Below the pieces are notes generated by a model. That model saw nothing but the letters and a program-made list of their open reading frames with translations, had not been told where the DNA came from and ran no database searches. Position numbers and translations under genes: made by a program. A stretch of DNA of 64,000 nucleotides, taken from positions 3,286,001 to 3,350,000 of the forward strand of contig NZ_CP109999.1 in NCBI RefSeq assembly GCF_025947145.1, written 5' to 3'. This document shows, in pieces, positions 39,645 to 48,244 of this stretch; the stretch's first letter is position 1; the number at the start of each line of letters is the position of its first letter. The stretch comes from Flavobacterium sp. N1994 (lineage in GTDB: Bacteria > Bacteroidota > Bacteroidia > Flavobacteriales > Flavobacteriaceae).

Positions 39645-40685
39645 TTAGAATACTAATTCTCGTCTCGACTTGATAAAATCCGTAACCAAATAGCCAATCA
39701 GTTTTCCGATGAGGTGATTGTTTTTTTCTTCTCCTAAATCGGGAGCACCTTCGCAAATGTGAAGGTAAGCTGCATTTTTAGAATTACCAAAAAAGTAAAT
39801 AAACTGACGTAATTCTTCTACCGAAAAACCGCTCATAGTCATAGCACTACTAGCAATATTAGGAATAGAGTCTAAATCAATTTCAATCCCATATGTATCA
39901 TTTTTGATAAATTCTGAGGCAACTATCAGTTCTTGTTGAAAGTTCTTTTGTTGGCGTACTTTGATTTCGTCATAGGTATTATAAGTAACCCGGTCTTCTA
40001 TTTTCTTTAGATTATCCAACACATTTTTGGAAGTATAATTTTCGTGTAACCCAAAAATAAAATATTTCTTCAAAAAGCCTTCTTCATAAGCATACGAAAA
40101 TCCATTACCACTGTGTCTTCCTTCCAGAATTCTGAAATCAGAATGGGCATCAAAATTAATAGCGTTGATAGGTTTTCCTAATCCAAGTGCAGTTCCTTTA
40201 ATATTTCCGTAAGCATTGTTATGTCCACCACCAATAATAATAGGTGTTTTACCACATTTGATGATACCACTAATTACATGTACGACTTCCTTGTCAATAC
40301 GTTCAACAAGTGAACTTAGTTTTTTTCTGTCGGCGGTAGTATGAAAATCTAAATCTTTAGCTTCATTCATTTCTTCTGCAATATCCAATTTGCCTAAAAC
40401 CAAAATCTGGCTTCCTTTGCAAAAGCGATTGTGCTGAATGTTGGCTATACTTTTAATAGCGCTTTCCCAAGCAGAATCAGCGCCAGGCCGACCAAAATTG
40501 GCCCGAATACCAACATCTTCTGGGATTCCTATTAACACATATTGGGCATCGCAGTTTTTCAAATAGTCGTAATAATCTTCCCCTTTGGGAATGGTTAGCA
40601 TTTTTTCACCAAACTTAACTTCACCACTTCTGTGATTAGTAACTTTTGCTAAATCGGTTATAGAAAAAGGAATTATTTTGTCCAT
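39645..40685 (-). CDS. hutG: Formimidoylglutamase (arginase superfamily)
   Basis: Likely hydrolyses N-formimidoyl-L-glutamate in histidine breakdown. 346 residues, arginase fold with the two-metal ligands H155 (GGGHNN), D179, H181, D183 (NFDAHSD) and D270, D272 (EIDLDSI). The sequence is the Bacteroidota form, longer than classical HutG. Arginase or agmatinase activity is the alternative, but the nearby imidazolonepropionase gene supports the hut role. Single gene on the minus strand; the coiled-coil gene on the plus strand lies between it and hutI. Confidence 0.8.
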   Translation of the reverse strand: MDKIIPFSITDLAKVTNHRSGEVKFGEKMLTIPKGEDYYDYLKNCDAQYVLIGIPEDVGIRANFGRPGADSAWESAIKSIANIQHNRFCKGSQILVLGKLDIAEEMNEAKDLDFHTTADRKKLSSLVERIDKEVVHVISGIIKCGKTPIIIGGGHNNAYGNIKGTALGLGKPINAINFDAHSDFRILEGRHSGNGFSYAYEEGFLKKYFIFGLHENYTSKNVLDNLKKIEDRVTYNTYDEIKVRQQKNFQQELIVASEFIKNDTYGIEIDLDSIPNIASSAMTMSGFSVEELRQFIYFFGNSKNAAYLHICEGAPDLGEEKNNHLIGKLIGYLVTDFIKSRRELVF

Positions 40686-40754
40686 TTGAAAAAAAATATT
40701 TTATCAAAAATATAATAAAATTGCTTATTCTGCGTTACTAAAACTAAATAGTAT

Positions 40755-40762
40755 TACATTTG
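40755..40762 (+). promoter_or_regulatory. Putative -7 element of the coiled-coil protein gene
   Basis: TACATTTG matches TAnnTTTG, 20 bp before the ATG at 40783. No -33 at standard spacing. Confidence 0.4.
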
Positions 40763-40782
40763 AGTAATAAAAAATTCACCAC

Positions 40783-41667
40783 ATGGAAAATCAAAACAGT
40801 CATTCGAAATTAAAAGCTATTATAGGAATATTAGCTGTTTTATTGATAATTAGTTTAGTTTACATTTTTAAATTAACGTCGGATGCAAAAACGTTGCAAA
40901 CTACTGTTACTTCTGTAAAATCTGAGAAAGAATCTGTTCTCAAAGACTTGGCCGATTTGAAAAAGACTTACGATGCAGCGATTGCAGAAAACACTTCAAT
41001 GTCTGATGAACTCATCGCAGAAAGAGATAAAGTTGTAAAATTGATGACCGAATTAAAGCAAGCCAAAGGAGATAACGCTACGCTTTTGAAATACAAAACC
41101 CAATACAAATCATTAGAGCAAAAAATGCAGAATTTGATGCAAGAAGTTGCAGTTTTGAAAACACAAAATCAAAACTTGACGACTAACTTAGATAGCACCA
41201 AAGTAGTATTAGAAGATTCTAAAAAATATAACCAAGTGTTAGTGGGTCAAAATGAAGAATTAGCTAAGACTGTTGAAAAAGGGTCTAAACTTACCGTTAC
41301 CAATTTAAAAACGGCTTCTTATAAAGTGAGAAGTTCTGGAAAACAAATTGCTACCGACAAAGCTAGCAGAACTGACATGCTTCAAGTAAGTTTTACTATT
41401 GCTGAAAATAAAATTGCCAAATCAGGTGATAAAACGTATTATGTTCAAGTTATCGATTCTAAAAACAATGTTTTAGGCGACAAAGCTACAGTGACTTTTG
41501 GAGATAATTCATTAACGTACAGTTTTACAACTACTGTTAAATATGAAAATAAAACGGTAGAAGTTTCAGAACAATTACCTGGAAAGGATTTTGCTAAAGG
41601 AACTTATTTTGTCAATGTGTTTGATAAAGGAGAATTGGTATCAAAGAGTAGTTTCTCTTTAAGATAA
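40783..41667 (+). CDS. Membrane-anchored coiled-coil protein, unknown function
   Basis: 294 residues. One N-terminal membrane helix (about 12-30, IIGILAVLLIISLVYIF), a long coiled coil (about 33-165), then a beta-rich domain (about 175-294: LTVTNLKTASYKVRSSG, YYVQVIDSKNNVLGD, GTYFVNVFDKGELVSKSSF). The C-terminal domain is likely outside the cytoplasm. No enzymatic motif; sometimes named chromosome segregation protein only because of the coiled coil. Its terminator is at 41696-41720. Confidence 0.75.
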   Translation: MENQNSHSKLKAIIGILAVLLIISLVYIFKLTSDAKTLQTTVTSVKSEKESVLKDLADLKKTYDAAIAENTSMSDELIAERDKVVKLMTELKQAKGDNATLLKYKTQYKSLEQKMQNLMQEVAVLKTQNQNLTTNLDSTKVVLEDSKKYNQVLVGQNEELAKTVEKGSKLTVTNLKTASYKVRSSGKQIATDKASRTDMLQVSFTIAENKIAKSGDKTYYVQVIDSKNNVLGDKATVTFGDNSLTYSFTTTVKYENKTVEVSEQLPGKDFAKGTYFVNVFDKGELVSKSSFSLR

Positions 41668-41695
41668 ACTAAACTTTTTAAAGAAATAAAATAGG

Positions 41696-41720
41696 AAGCC
41701 TCGAAGTATCGGGGCTTTTT
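41696..41720. terminator. Terminator between coiled-coil gene and hutI
   Basis: AAGCCTCGA pairs with TCGGGGCTT (one G-T pair), followed by a T-run. It separates two converging genes. Confidence 0.8.
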
Positions 41721-42958
41721 TATGAGATACTTTCTCCATTAAGAATTACTTGTTCAATCAAATTAGAACCAAAAGCATAAGGCAATTCATAGAAGGAATT
41801 AAGCTCTTTTGTAATAATGAGATTGGCTTTTTTGCCAACAGTAATACTTCCATGTGTAGCTGAAATCCCCATGGCATAAGCACCATTTAATGTGGCGGCA
41901 TTAATGGCTTCTTCTGGAGTCATTTTCATTTTAATACAAGCAGTAGCCACCACAAAATTCATATTTCCTGAAGGAGTAGTACCCGGATTAAAATCAGAAG
42001 CAAGGGCCAATGGTAATCCTGCGGAAATCATTTTTCGGGCAGGAGTGTAAGGAATACTAATAAAATAGGAACAACTTGGTAAAGCTACTGGCATAGTTTC
42101 AGAGTTTTTTAAAACTTCAATATCTTCATCCGTTACGATTTCTAAATGATCAACAGAAAGGGCTTTATGTTTGACACAAGCTGCAATTCCATTGATAGCA
42201 GTAAATTGATTCACATGAATTTTGGAACGTAAACCATATTTTGCTCCAGCTTGCATTATCCTTTCAGTTTCAGCTACTGAAAAATAACCCGTTTCACAAA
42301 AAGCATCAATATAATCGGCTAATTTTTCTTCGGCAATTTTAGGAAGCATTTCGTTGATGATTAAATCGATATAAGCAGCATGATTTTCTTTGTATTCAGT
42401 TGGGAAGGCATGAGCACCAAGAAAGGTAGCTTTAATGGTAATTGGATGGTTTTTTGCTAATTTTTGGATGACACGAAGCATTTTTAATTCGCCTTCCACA
42501 GTCAAACCATAACCTGATTTAATTTCAACAGCTCCAGTTCCTTGTTGTATTACCTCTTCTAATCTTTTCTTGGATTGATTATAAATTTCTTCTTCGGAAG
42601 TTTCATTTAGTTTTTTAGCAGAATTCAAAATACCTCCACCACGATTGGCTATTTCTTCATAAGTCAATCCATTAATTCTATCCACAAATTCTTGTTCTCG
42701 GTTGCCCGCATAAACAATATGAGTATGACTATCGCACCATGAAGGTAAAATCATTTTTCCTTTGGCATCAATAGTCTTGTCTGCCTTTATTTTGGGACAA
42801 TTTTCCATCAAACCAAAATCGGCAATCTCATCATTTTCAATTAAAAGAAAAGCATTTTTTAAGGAAGGTAAAACCGCCATGGCAGCACCAGAGACTTTTT
42901 CTATGTTGGCTTCTCTAACTTGCAATAATTCTTTTATGTTGATGAGTAAGGTTTGCAT
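41720..42958 (-). CDS. hutI: Imidazolonepropionase
   Basis: Opens imidazolone-5-propionate to N-formimidoyl-glutamate in histidine breakdown, directly before the reaction of the nearby HutG-like enzyme. 412 residues, amidohydrolase fold. Metal motif SHTHIVYAGNRE (about residue 78), substrate Arg/Tyr region GGGILNSAKK, GSGYGL-like IKSGYGLTVEGE, HVNQFTAI and ALASDFNPGTTP. All standard family motifs are present. A likely -7 box TAAATTTG lies on the minus strand at 43011-43018. No hutH or hutU is in the window. Confidence 0.95.
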   Translation of the reverse strand: MQTLLINIKELLQVREANIEKVSGAAMAVLPSLKNAFLLIENDEIADFGLMENCPKIKADKTIDAKGKMILPSWCDSHTHIVYAGNREQEFVDRINGLTYEEIANRGGGILNSAKKLNETSEEEIYNQSKKRLEEVIQQGTGAVEIKSGYGLTVEGELKMLRVIQKLAKNHPITIKATFLGAHAFPTEYKENHAAYIDLIINEMLPKIAEEKLADYIDAFCETGYFSVAETERIMQAGAKYGLRSKIHVNQFTAINGIAACVKHKALSVDHLEIVTDEDIEVLKNSETMPVALPSCSYFISIPYTPARKMISAGLPLALASDFNPGTTPSGNMNFVVATACIKMKMTPEEAINAATLNGAYAMGISATHGSITVGKKANLIITKELNSFYELPYAFGSNLIEQVILNGESIS

Positions 42959-43024
42959 AATGATTTTTGGTAAAAATAGTTCTAAAAAAAGAAATAGTAT
43001 TAAATTTAAACAAATTTAGAATTC

Positions 43025-44095
43025 GTGAGAAAAATTAAATACAAAAAAGGAAAAAAAGTGCAACCCACTTTATTAGAATACACAGGGGTTCACAAGTATA
43101 CACAAACCGAAATACAATTGTTTGTTTATGACACCAATGATTTAGCCGAGTTTCATGAATTTGAAGTTAGTGAAATCCATAAACACGTCAATCTTGATAA
43201 AACCAATTGGTTAAATGTGCATGGTTTAAATGATACGGTGGTTATAAAAAGCATTGGAGATTATTTGGGAGTGGATAATTTTATGCTCTCCGATATTCTA
43301 AACACTACCAAACGAACCAAACTAGATGAATATCACGACACGCTTTTTTTCAATATCAAATCGCTTTTACCCGAAGAAGATTCGAATAACATCAACGTTG
43401 AACAAATCAGTTTCTTGTTGAAGAATGGGATTTTAGTTTCGTTTCAAGAAAAGAGAAGTGATTTTTTTACTCACATACGAGAACGAATGAGAGTGCATTC
43501 AGGTATTGTAAGAGATAAAAAAGCAGATTATTTACTGTTTCTTTTGCTTGATTCGGTCATGGAGAATTTTTACATAACTATCGAAAATGAAGAGGACAGG
43601 GTAGAGGAATTAATCAATTTGTCAAAGACAAGCACTAATCCACAAATTTTAGAACAAATAGAAAAACACCGAGATAATTATAACTTTTTGAAACGCTCTA
43701 TCATTCCGTTACGCGATTCTTTATATTCCATTAAAAGTATCAAAGACGATAATGTTTTCAATGCTATTGAAACTAATAATTATAGTTTTTTTGAACGATT
43801 ACATCAAAAGTGTTTGGAACTTTTGGAACAAATAGAATACGATTTGACAACGTTAGATAGTGCTTCCAATTTTTATTTTTCAACCCAAAACCATAAGATG
43901 AATGAGGTGATGAAAACTCTGACTGTAGTTTCCGTTTTCTTTATGCCACTTACTTTTATTGTGGGTGTTTATGGAATGAATTTTGATAATATGCCCGAAT
44001 TACATTGGCAATATGGTTATTTTATAATTATAGGATTAATGTTCCTATTGCTTTTGGGAATGATTTATTATTTCAAGAAGAAGAAATGGTATTAA
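43025..44095 (+). CDS. corA: Magnesium/cobalt transporter CorA
   Basis: Mg2+ channel of the inner membrane, 356 residues. The selectivity motif YGMNF follows the first of two C-terminal helices (about 299-345); the last helix ends with KKKKWY. The large N-terminal cytoplasmic domain is intact. The start is GTG at 43025; no nearby ATG would keep the conserved N-terminus. Short intergenic space with divergent hutI. Confidence 0.95.
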   Translation: MRKIKYKKGKKVQPTLLEYTGVHKYTQTEIQLFVYDTNDLAEFHEFEVSEIHKHVNLDKTNWLNVHGLNDTVVIKSIGDYLGVDNFMLSDILNTTKRTKLDEYHDTLFFNIKSLLPEEDSNNINVEQISFLLKNGILVSFQEKRSDFFTHIRERMRVHSGIVRDKKADYLLFLLLDSVMENFYITIENEEDRVEELINLSKTSTNPQILEQIEKHRDNYNFLKRSIIPLRDSLYSIKSIKDDNVFNAIETNNYSFFERLHQKCLELLEQIEYDLTTLDSASNFYFSTQNHKMNEVMKTLTVVSVFFMPLTFIVGVYGMNFDNMPELHWQYGYFIIIGLMFLLLLGMIYYFKKKKWY

Positions 44096-44106
44096 AAAAT
44101 TATTAA

Positions 44107-45249
44107 TTACGAATTATCTTTTTTAAGAGTTGTTTTTAAATAAAGTAACCCAATGATTCCGGCTATTAATGACGAAATCAGAATCATGATTTTAGCATTG
44201 TTGATATGATTTTCATCTGAAAAGGCGAGTAGCGTGATAAAGATTGACATGGTGAATCCGATGCCACCTAAAAAACTTACTCCTAAAATAGACTTCCAAT
44301 TTAAATCTTCTGGAAGGCTACTTATTTTTAGTTTAACGGAAAGAAAACTAAATAACCATATTCCCAATGGTTTTCCAATTAATAATCCTAGAGCAATTCC
44401 CAAAGTATATTGATGGAGCATAGCATAATGCCAGTTTGAATTTAAAATAATTGCAGTATTTGCTAAAGCAAAAAGAGGCAAAATAATAAAGGCAACGGGT
44501 TTGTGTAAAAAGTGTTGTAAAATATAAGATGTTGAATTCTCATTTCCGTTTCCAAACGGAATAGCAAAGGCCAACAATACACCCGTAATTGTAGCATGAA
44601 CACCTGAGTTAAGCATAAAATACCACATGGCAATGCCTCCAATTAGATAGGGAATTAGATTGCGAACTTTTAATCGGTTTAATAAAAGTAGGAACGTAAA
44701 AATACTTAAGGCGATGAATAAATTGCTCCAGACTAAGGATTTTGTGTAAAAGACAGCAATAATCAGAATGGCCCCTAAGTCATCAATAACAGCTAAGGCT
44801 GTCAAGAATACTTTCAGGGAAGTGGGAACCCGATTGCCCAACAAAGATAAAATTCCCAAAGCAAAAGCAATATCTGTCGCCATAGGAATTCCTGCTCCCG
44901 ATTGGGTTACGGTTCCGTAATTCATCCATAAATATATTCCGGCAGGAATTAACATCCCACCAATAGCTGCAGAAATTGGCAACAGAGCGTTTTTTAGGTT
45001 AGATAATTCTCCAGCATAGATTTCGCGCTCTAATTCTAAACCAATCAATAAAAAGAAAATTGTCATCAGGCCATCGTTTATCCAATGTTCTATCGAATGA
45101 TTTCCTAAAGGTTGATGCCAAAGATGTAAATAGCTTTCACTCCAAGCAGAGTTTGCTAAAAAAAGAGAAAGTAGGGTACAGGCAATAAGAATGAATCCAC
45201 CAGCTTTTTCACTCTCAAAAAAATCACTAAAAAGCTTTGTAATATTCAT
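44107..45249 (-). CDS. nhaA: Na+/H+ antiporter NhaA
   Basis: Exports Na+ for H+ at alkaline pH. 380 residues, ~12 helices. Ion-binding aspartates D156 and D157 in VIDDLGAI and D126 in MATDIAFALG correspond to E. coli D163/D164 and D133. The signature FFLLIGLELERE is present. A terminator for the upstream operon lies just before its start, so NhaA has its own expression. Confidence 0.95.
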   Translation of the reverse strand: MNITKLFSDFFESEKAGGFILIACTLLSLFLANSAWSESYLHLWHQPLGNHSIEHWINDGLMTIFFLLIGLELEREIYAGELSNLKNALLPISAAIGGMLIPAGIYLWMNYGTVTQSGAGIPMATDIAFALGILSLLGNRVPTSLKVFLTALAVIDDLGAILIIAVFYTKSLVWSNLFIALSIFTFLLLLNRLKVRNLIPYLIGGIAMWYFMLNSGVHATITGVLLAFAIPFGNGNENSTSYILQHFLHKPVAFIILPLFALANTAIILNSNWHYAMLHQYTLGIALGLLIGKPLGIWLFSFLSVKLKISSLPEDLNWKSILGVSFLGGIGFTMSIFITLLAFSDENHINNAKIMILISSLIAGIIGLLYLKTTLKKDNS

Positions 45250-45264
45250 ACTTCAAAGATAAAA

Positions 45265-45290
45265 AAAAGCATCCATTTCTGGATGCTTTT
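45265..45290 (-). terminator. Terminator of the adhesin operon
   Basis: AAAAGCATCC and GGATGCTTTT pair around ATTTCT, with T-runs on the minus strand after the stem. It ends the transcript of the PorE-like gene and its upstream genes before nhaA. Confidence 0.88.
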
Positions 45291-45317
45291 CTTTTTATGA
45301 CATAAGGGTTTGTTGTG

Positions 45318-47264
45318 TTACAAACTCGTAATGATGAATTGACTTCTTCTGTTAAGTTGGTGTTCTGCTTCAGTACATTGTACGCCATCAGCACATTTAT
45401 TAACTAGTTGTGTTTCTCCATATCCTTTAGCTGTTAATCTATCAGCAGAGATACCGTTTTTGATTAACCAATCTCTTGTCGATTTCGCTCTTCTTTCTGA
45501 TAATTTTTCATTGTATGCAAAAGAAGCACGGCTATCGGTATGAGAGCGAATATCAATTTTCATAGTTGGATATTGTTGTAATACATCTAAGATTTTAGCT
45601 AAATCAACCGCAGCATCTGGACGAATATTCCATTTGTCTAAATCAAAATAGATTAGGTTGATACCAAATACATCTGCTAAATCATCACCTGGTTTAACTT
45701 CTTTTTGAGTTTTTTCAAGTTCAATATTCAACTCAGTTTTACCATCCGTTTTACCTATAATTACTGGAGATTCTTTAGTAGTATAAGTTTCAAGTGATGT
45801 TCTTACATAATATTTTGTACCACATTCCACTTCAGTGAATTGGTATTTTCCATCTTTATCAGAAGTAGTCTCTTTAAGTTGTTTGAATTTTTCATCAAAT
45901 AAAATCAACTTAGCATTTGGAAGAATCACTTTAGTTTTAGCATCTGTAACCACTCCAAATAGAAGTTGTTCACACCAAATTGGTCTTGTTTCTAAAAACT
46001 TATAGATATCATCATTTCCTTGACCACCATCTCTATTAGAACTTAGGAATCCTTTTTTAGATTTTGAATTGATAATTAAAGCAAAATCATCTTTTGGACT
46101 ATTGGCTTCTTCACCTACGTTTAATACTTGTTTGAAATTAAGGCTACCATCTTTAGGAAGTCTGGTGATAAAAATATCCAAACCACCAAGTCCAGGTTGA
46201 CCATCAGAAGCAAAGTATAATTCGTTATCGTCATTTACAAAAGGATAAGTTTCTCTACCCGCAGTATTTATGGCATCGCCAAGATTTTCTGGTGTACCAA
46301 AACTACCATCCTCATTTAATTTTACTCTGTATAAATCGGATAAACCATGAGTTCCCGGCATATCAGATGCAAAATATAAAGTTTTTTCATCTGGAGATAA
46401 TGCTGGATGCGCTGTTTGATAACTATCACTGTTAAAAGGAAGTGCAGTTATATTATTCCAATTACCATCTTTGTCTACTTTAGCAGAATAGATTTTCAAA
46501 AGGGTTACTTTGCTAGCATCAAATCCTCTTTCGTCAAGGTAATTGTTTCTTGTAAAGTAAACTGTTTTTCCATCTTTTGTAAAGGCTGGAGTATCTTCGT
46601 GAAACTTGGTATTAATCTTTTTGCCAAATCGCTCAACAGCTCCTAATGAACCATCTTCTGACATAGTTGAACCGTAAAGATTGGTAAAATACTGTCCTGT
46701 CCAAGTATGGATTCTTTTCGAGAAGTTTCCAGTATCACGGGCCGAAGAGAAAATTACTTTAGTGCCCATGTAGGCAGTCCCATAATCAGAATATTTAGTA
46801 TTTATTCCAGCGTTTTCAATTTTGTAACGACCAGAATTGTTTTTGATTTCGGCTAAATAATCTCTGTTTTTTGAGAATAATTTTGCTCTAGTATCATTAC
46901 CGCTTTTTTCACCAAACTTTGCCATCATGGCATCAGACTTGGTATAATCTTTGGTTGCTTTTAATGTTTGAGAAAAACGATAAAAGAATTCCGCTTCTTG
47001 ATCTGGAGCAGTTGCATAAAGTTCGTCATACCATTTGTTAGCTTTTTCTAATTCAGCATTGAAATAATACGCATTACCTATTTTAAGTAACATGTCAGGA
47101 GATTTATATCCTTTACTGTAGATACGCTCATAGGTTTTAATAGCATCTATATAAGCAAGTTTGTCATACTCCTTATTTCCTTTTACTTCTTTTTTACTAG
47201 TTTGTGAATAACTATTAACACAAGTTAAAGTTATTAGTACTAAGTATATAATTTTATTTTTCAT
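45318..47264 (-). CDS. PorE-like TPR / propeller / OmpA outer-membrane protein
   Basis: 648 residues. Signal peptide (1-21), TPR-like helices (about 22-140, KEYDKLAYIDAIKTYERIYSKGY), PD40/WD40 beta-propeller (about 165-420, HPALSPDEKTLYFASDMPG), a carboxypeptidase-regulatory-like domain (about 430-515), and a C-terminal OmpA domain (~530-645, IDIRSHTDSRASFAYNEKLSERRA). The same domain order is described for PorE, a peptidoglycan-binding T9SS component, and for OmpA partners of PorP-type proteins. It lies 13 bp after the PorP/SprF gene. Role in anchoring the adhesin apparatus is inference. OmpA and propeller calls are firm. Confidence 0.88.
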   Translation of the reverse strand: MKNKIIYLVLITLTCVNSYSQTSKKEVKGNKEYDKLAYIDAIKTYERIYSKGYKSPDMLLKIGNAYYFNAELEKANKWYDELYATAPDQEAEFFYRFSQTLKATKDYTKSDAMMAKFGEKSGNDTRAKLFSKNRDYLAEIKNNSGRYKIENAGINTKYSDYGTAYMGTKVIFSSARDTGNFSKRIHTWTGQYFTNLYGSTMSEDGSLGAVERFGKKINTKFHEDTPAFTKDGKTVYFTRNNYLDERGFDASKVTLLKIYSAKVDKDGNWNNITALPFNSDSYQTAHPALSPDEKTLYFASDMPGTHGLSDLYRVKLNEDGSFGTPENLGDAINTAGRETYPFVNDDNELYFASDGQPGLGGLDIFITRLPKDGSLNFKQVLNVGEEANSPKDDFALIINSKSKKGFLSSNRDGGQGNDDIYKFLETRPIWCEQLLFGVVTDAKTKVILPNAKLILFDEKFKQLKETTSDKDGKYQFTEVECGTKYYVRTSLETYTTKESPVIIGKTDGKTELNIELEKTQKEVKPGDDLADVFGINLIYFDLDKWNIRPDAAVDLAKILDVLQQYPTMKIDIRSHTDSRASFAYNEKLSERRAKSTRDWLIKNGISADRLTAKGYGETQLVNKCADGVQCTEAEHQLNRRSQFIITSL

Positions 47265-47277
47265 AATCGTCTTGTTA

Positions 47278-48189
47278 TTAGAAGAATCTAGGTGATACCA
47301 TTTTACTTACTTTATTGAACAACTCAAATCTTAAAAATATCTCATGTGAACCAGAGTTATATTTTCTCAAATGGGTTGTTTCTGTATCATAGCTATAACC
47401 AATAAATAAACCATCAGTTACTTGAAAACCTGCTAATCCACTTACTGCTGCATCCCAACGATAAGCAGCTCCAAGCATCAATTTATCAAAGAATAAGAAG
47501 TTACCTGAAACATCTACTTGTAATGGCGCACCAGTTACTACCTTAGTCAAGAAAGCGGGTTTGAACTTTATTGATTCAGATAAATCAAATACATATCCTC
47601 CAATAGCATAGAAGTTCATTCTTTCTTGAAAAACAGCTACATCATTGTCGTTGTATTTGGTTTCTTGTAAAAAGTTAGGAACAGAAAGTCCAAAATACAA
47701 TTTTTCAGAGTGTAAATAAAGACCAGCACCAAAGTTTGGTTTAAGTTTACTATTATAATTTTGAAGATTTGGATCATTTAGGTGTTGTGGATCTAATTTA
47801 TCTGCATCCAAAGTAAACATATTTCCAGAAGCTTTTATACCAAACGATAATTTGTAATCTTCAGACATTGGAATGGTATACGATACATCAGCCGAAATAG
47901 TGTTGTCAGTTGTTGGTCCGATTCTATCGTTAACTAATGAAAGTCCAATACCTAAATTACTATTGTTGATTGGGGTGTTTAGAGAGAAAGCATTGGTAAC
48001 TGGTGCACCATCTAAACCTACCCATTGGGTACGATGCAATCCAAAAATACTCATTACTCCTCTCGATCCTGCATAGGCGGGATTAATATTTATGGTGTTA
48101 TACATGTATTGGGTAAACTGGGCATCTTGTTGAGCAAAACCAGTGTAACACGTTAACATCAAAGCGAAAATTAAAATTTTTGTTCTCAT
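47278..48189 (-). CDS. PorP/SprF-family type IX secretion membrane protein
   Basis: 303 residues with a signal peptide (1-19, ending GFAQ) and a beta-barrel-type body (QDAQFTQYMYNTININPAYAGSRG at the N-terminus is the family hallmark; end LRFELFNKVSKMVSPRFF). In F. johnsoniae, SprF, encoded just after sprB, is needed for surface delivery of SprB. Its position directly after the giant adhesin indicates an adhesin-specific SprF-type partner. The gap to the adhesin stop holds a stable hairpin. Confidence 0.92.
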   Translation of the reverse strand: MRTKILIFALMLTCYTGFAQQDAQFTQYMYNTININPAYAGSRGVMSIFGLHRTQWVGLDGAPVTNAFSLNTPINNSNLGIGLSLVNDRIGPTTDNTISADVSYTIPMSEDYKLSFGIKASGNMFTLDADKLDPQHLNDPNLQNYNSKLKPNFGAGLYLHSEKLYFGLSVPNFLQETKYNDNDVAVFQERMNFYAIGGYVFDLSESIKFKPAFLTKVVTGAPLQVDVSGNFLFFDKLMLGAAYRWDAAVSGLAGFQVTDGLFIGYSYDTETTHLRKYNSGSHEIFLRFELFNKVSKMVSPRFF

Positions 48190-48204
48190 ATTTTCTATTT
48201 TTTA

Positions 48205-48230
48205 TCCTGAGGGTTTTTCAACCCTCAGGA
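48205..48230 (-). other. Intercistronic hairpin between adhesin and PorP/SprF gene
   Basis: TCCTGAGGGTT and AACCCTCAGGA form a perfect 11-bp stem with a 4-base loop. On the minus strand it is followed by TAAAAAATAG, not a U-run, so it is more likely an mRNA-processing or stability element than a terminator, allowing different levels of adhesin and SprF-like protein. Confidence 0.6.
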
Positions 48231-48244
48231 ATTAGTAGGGTTTT

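Noticed and set aside
48205..48230. Rho-independent terminator after the adhesin
   Set aside because: No U-run follows on the coding strand, and the SprF-like gene immediately follows.
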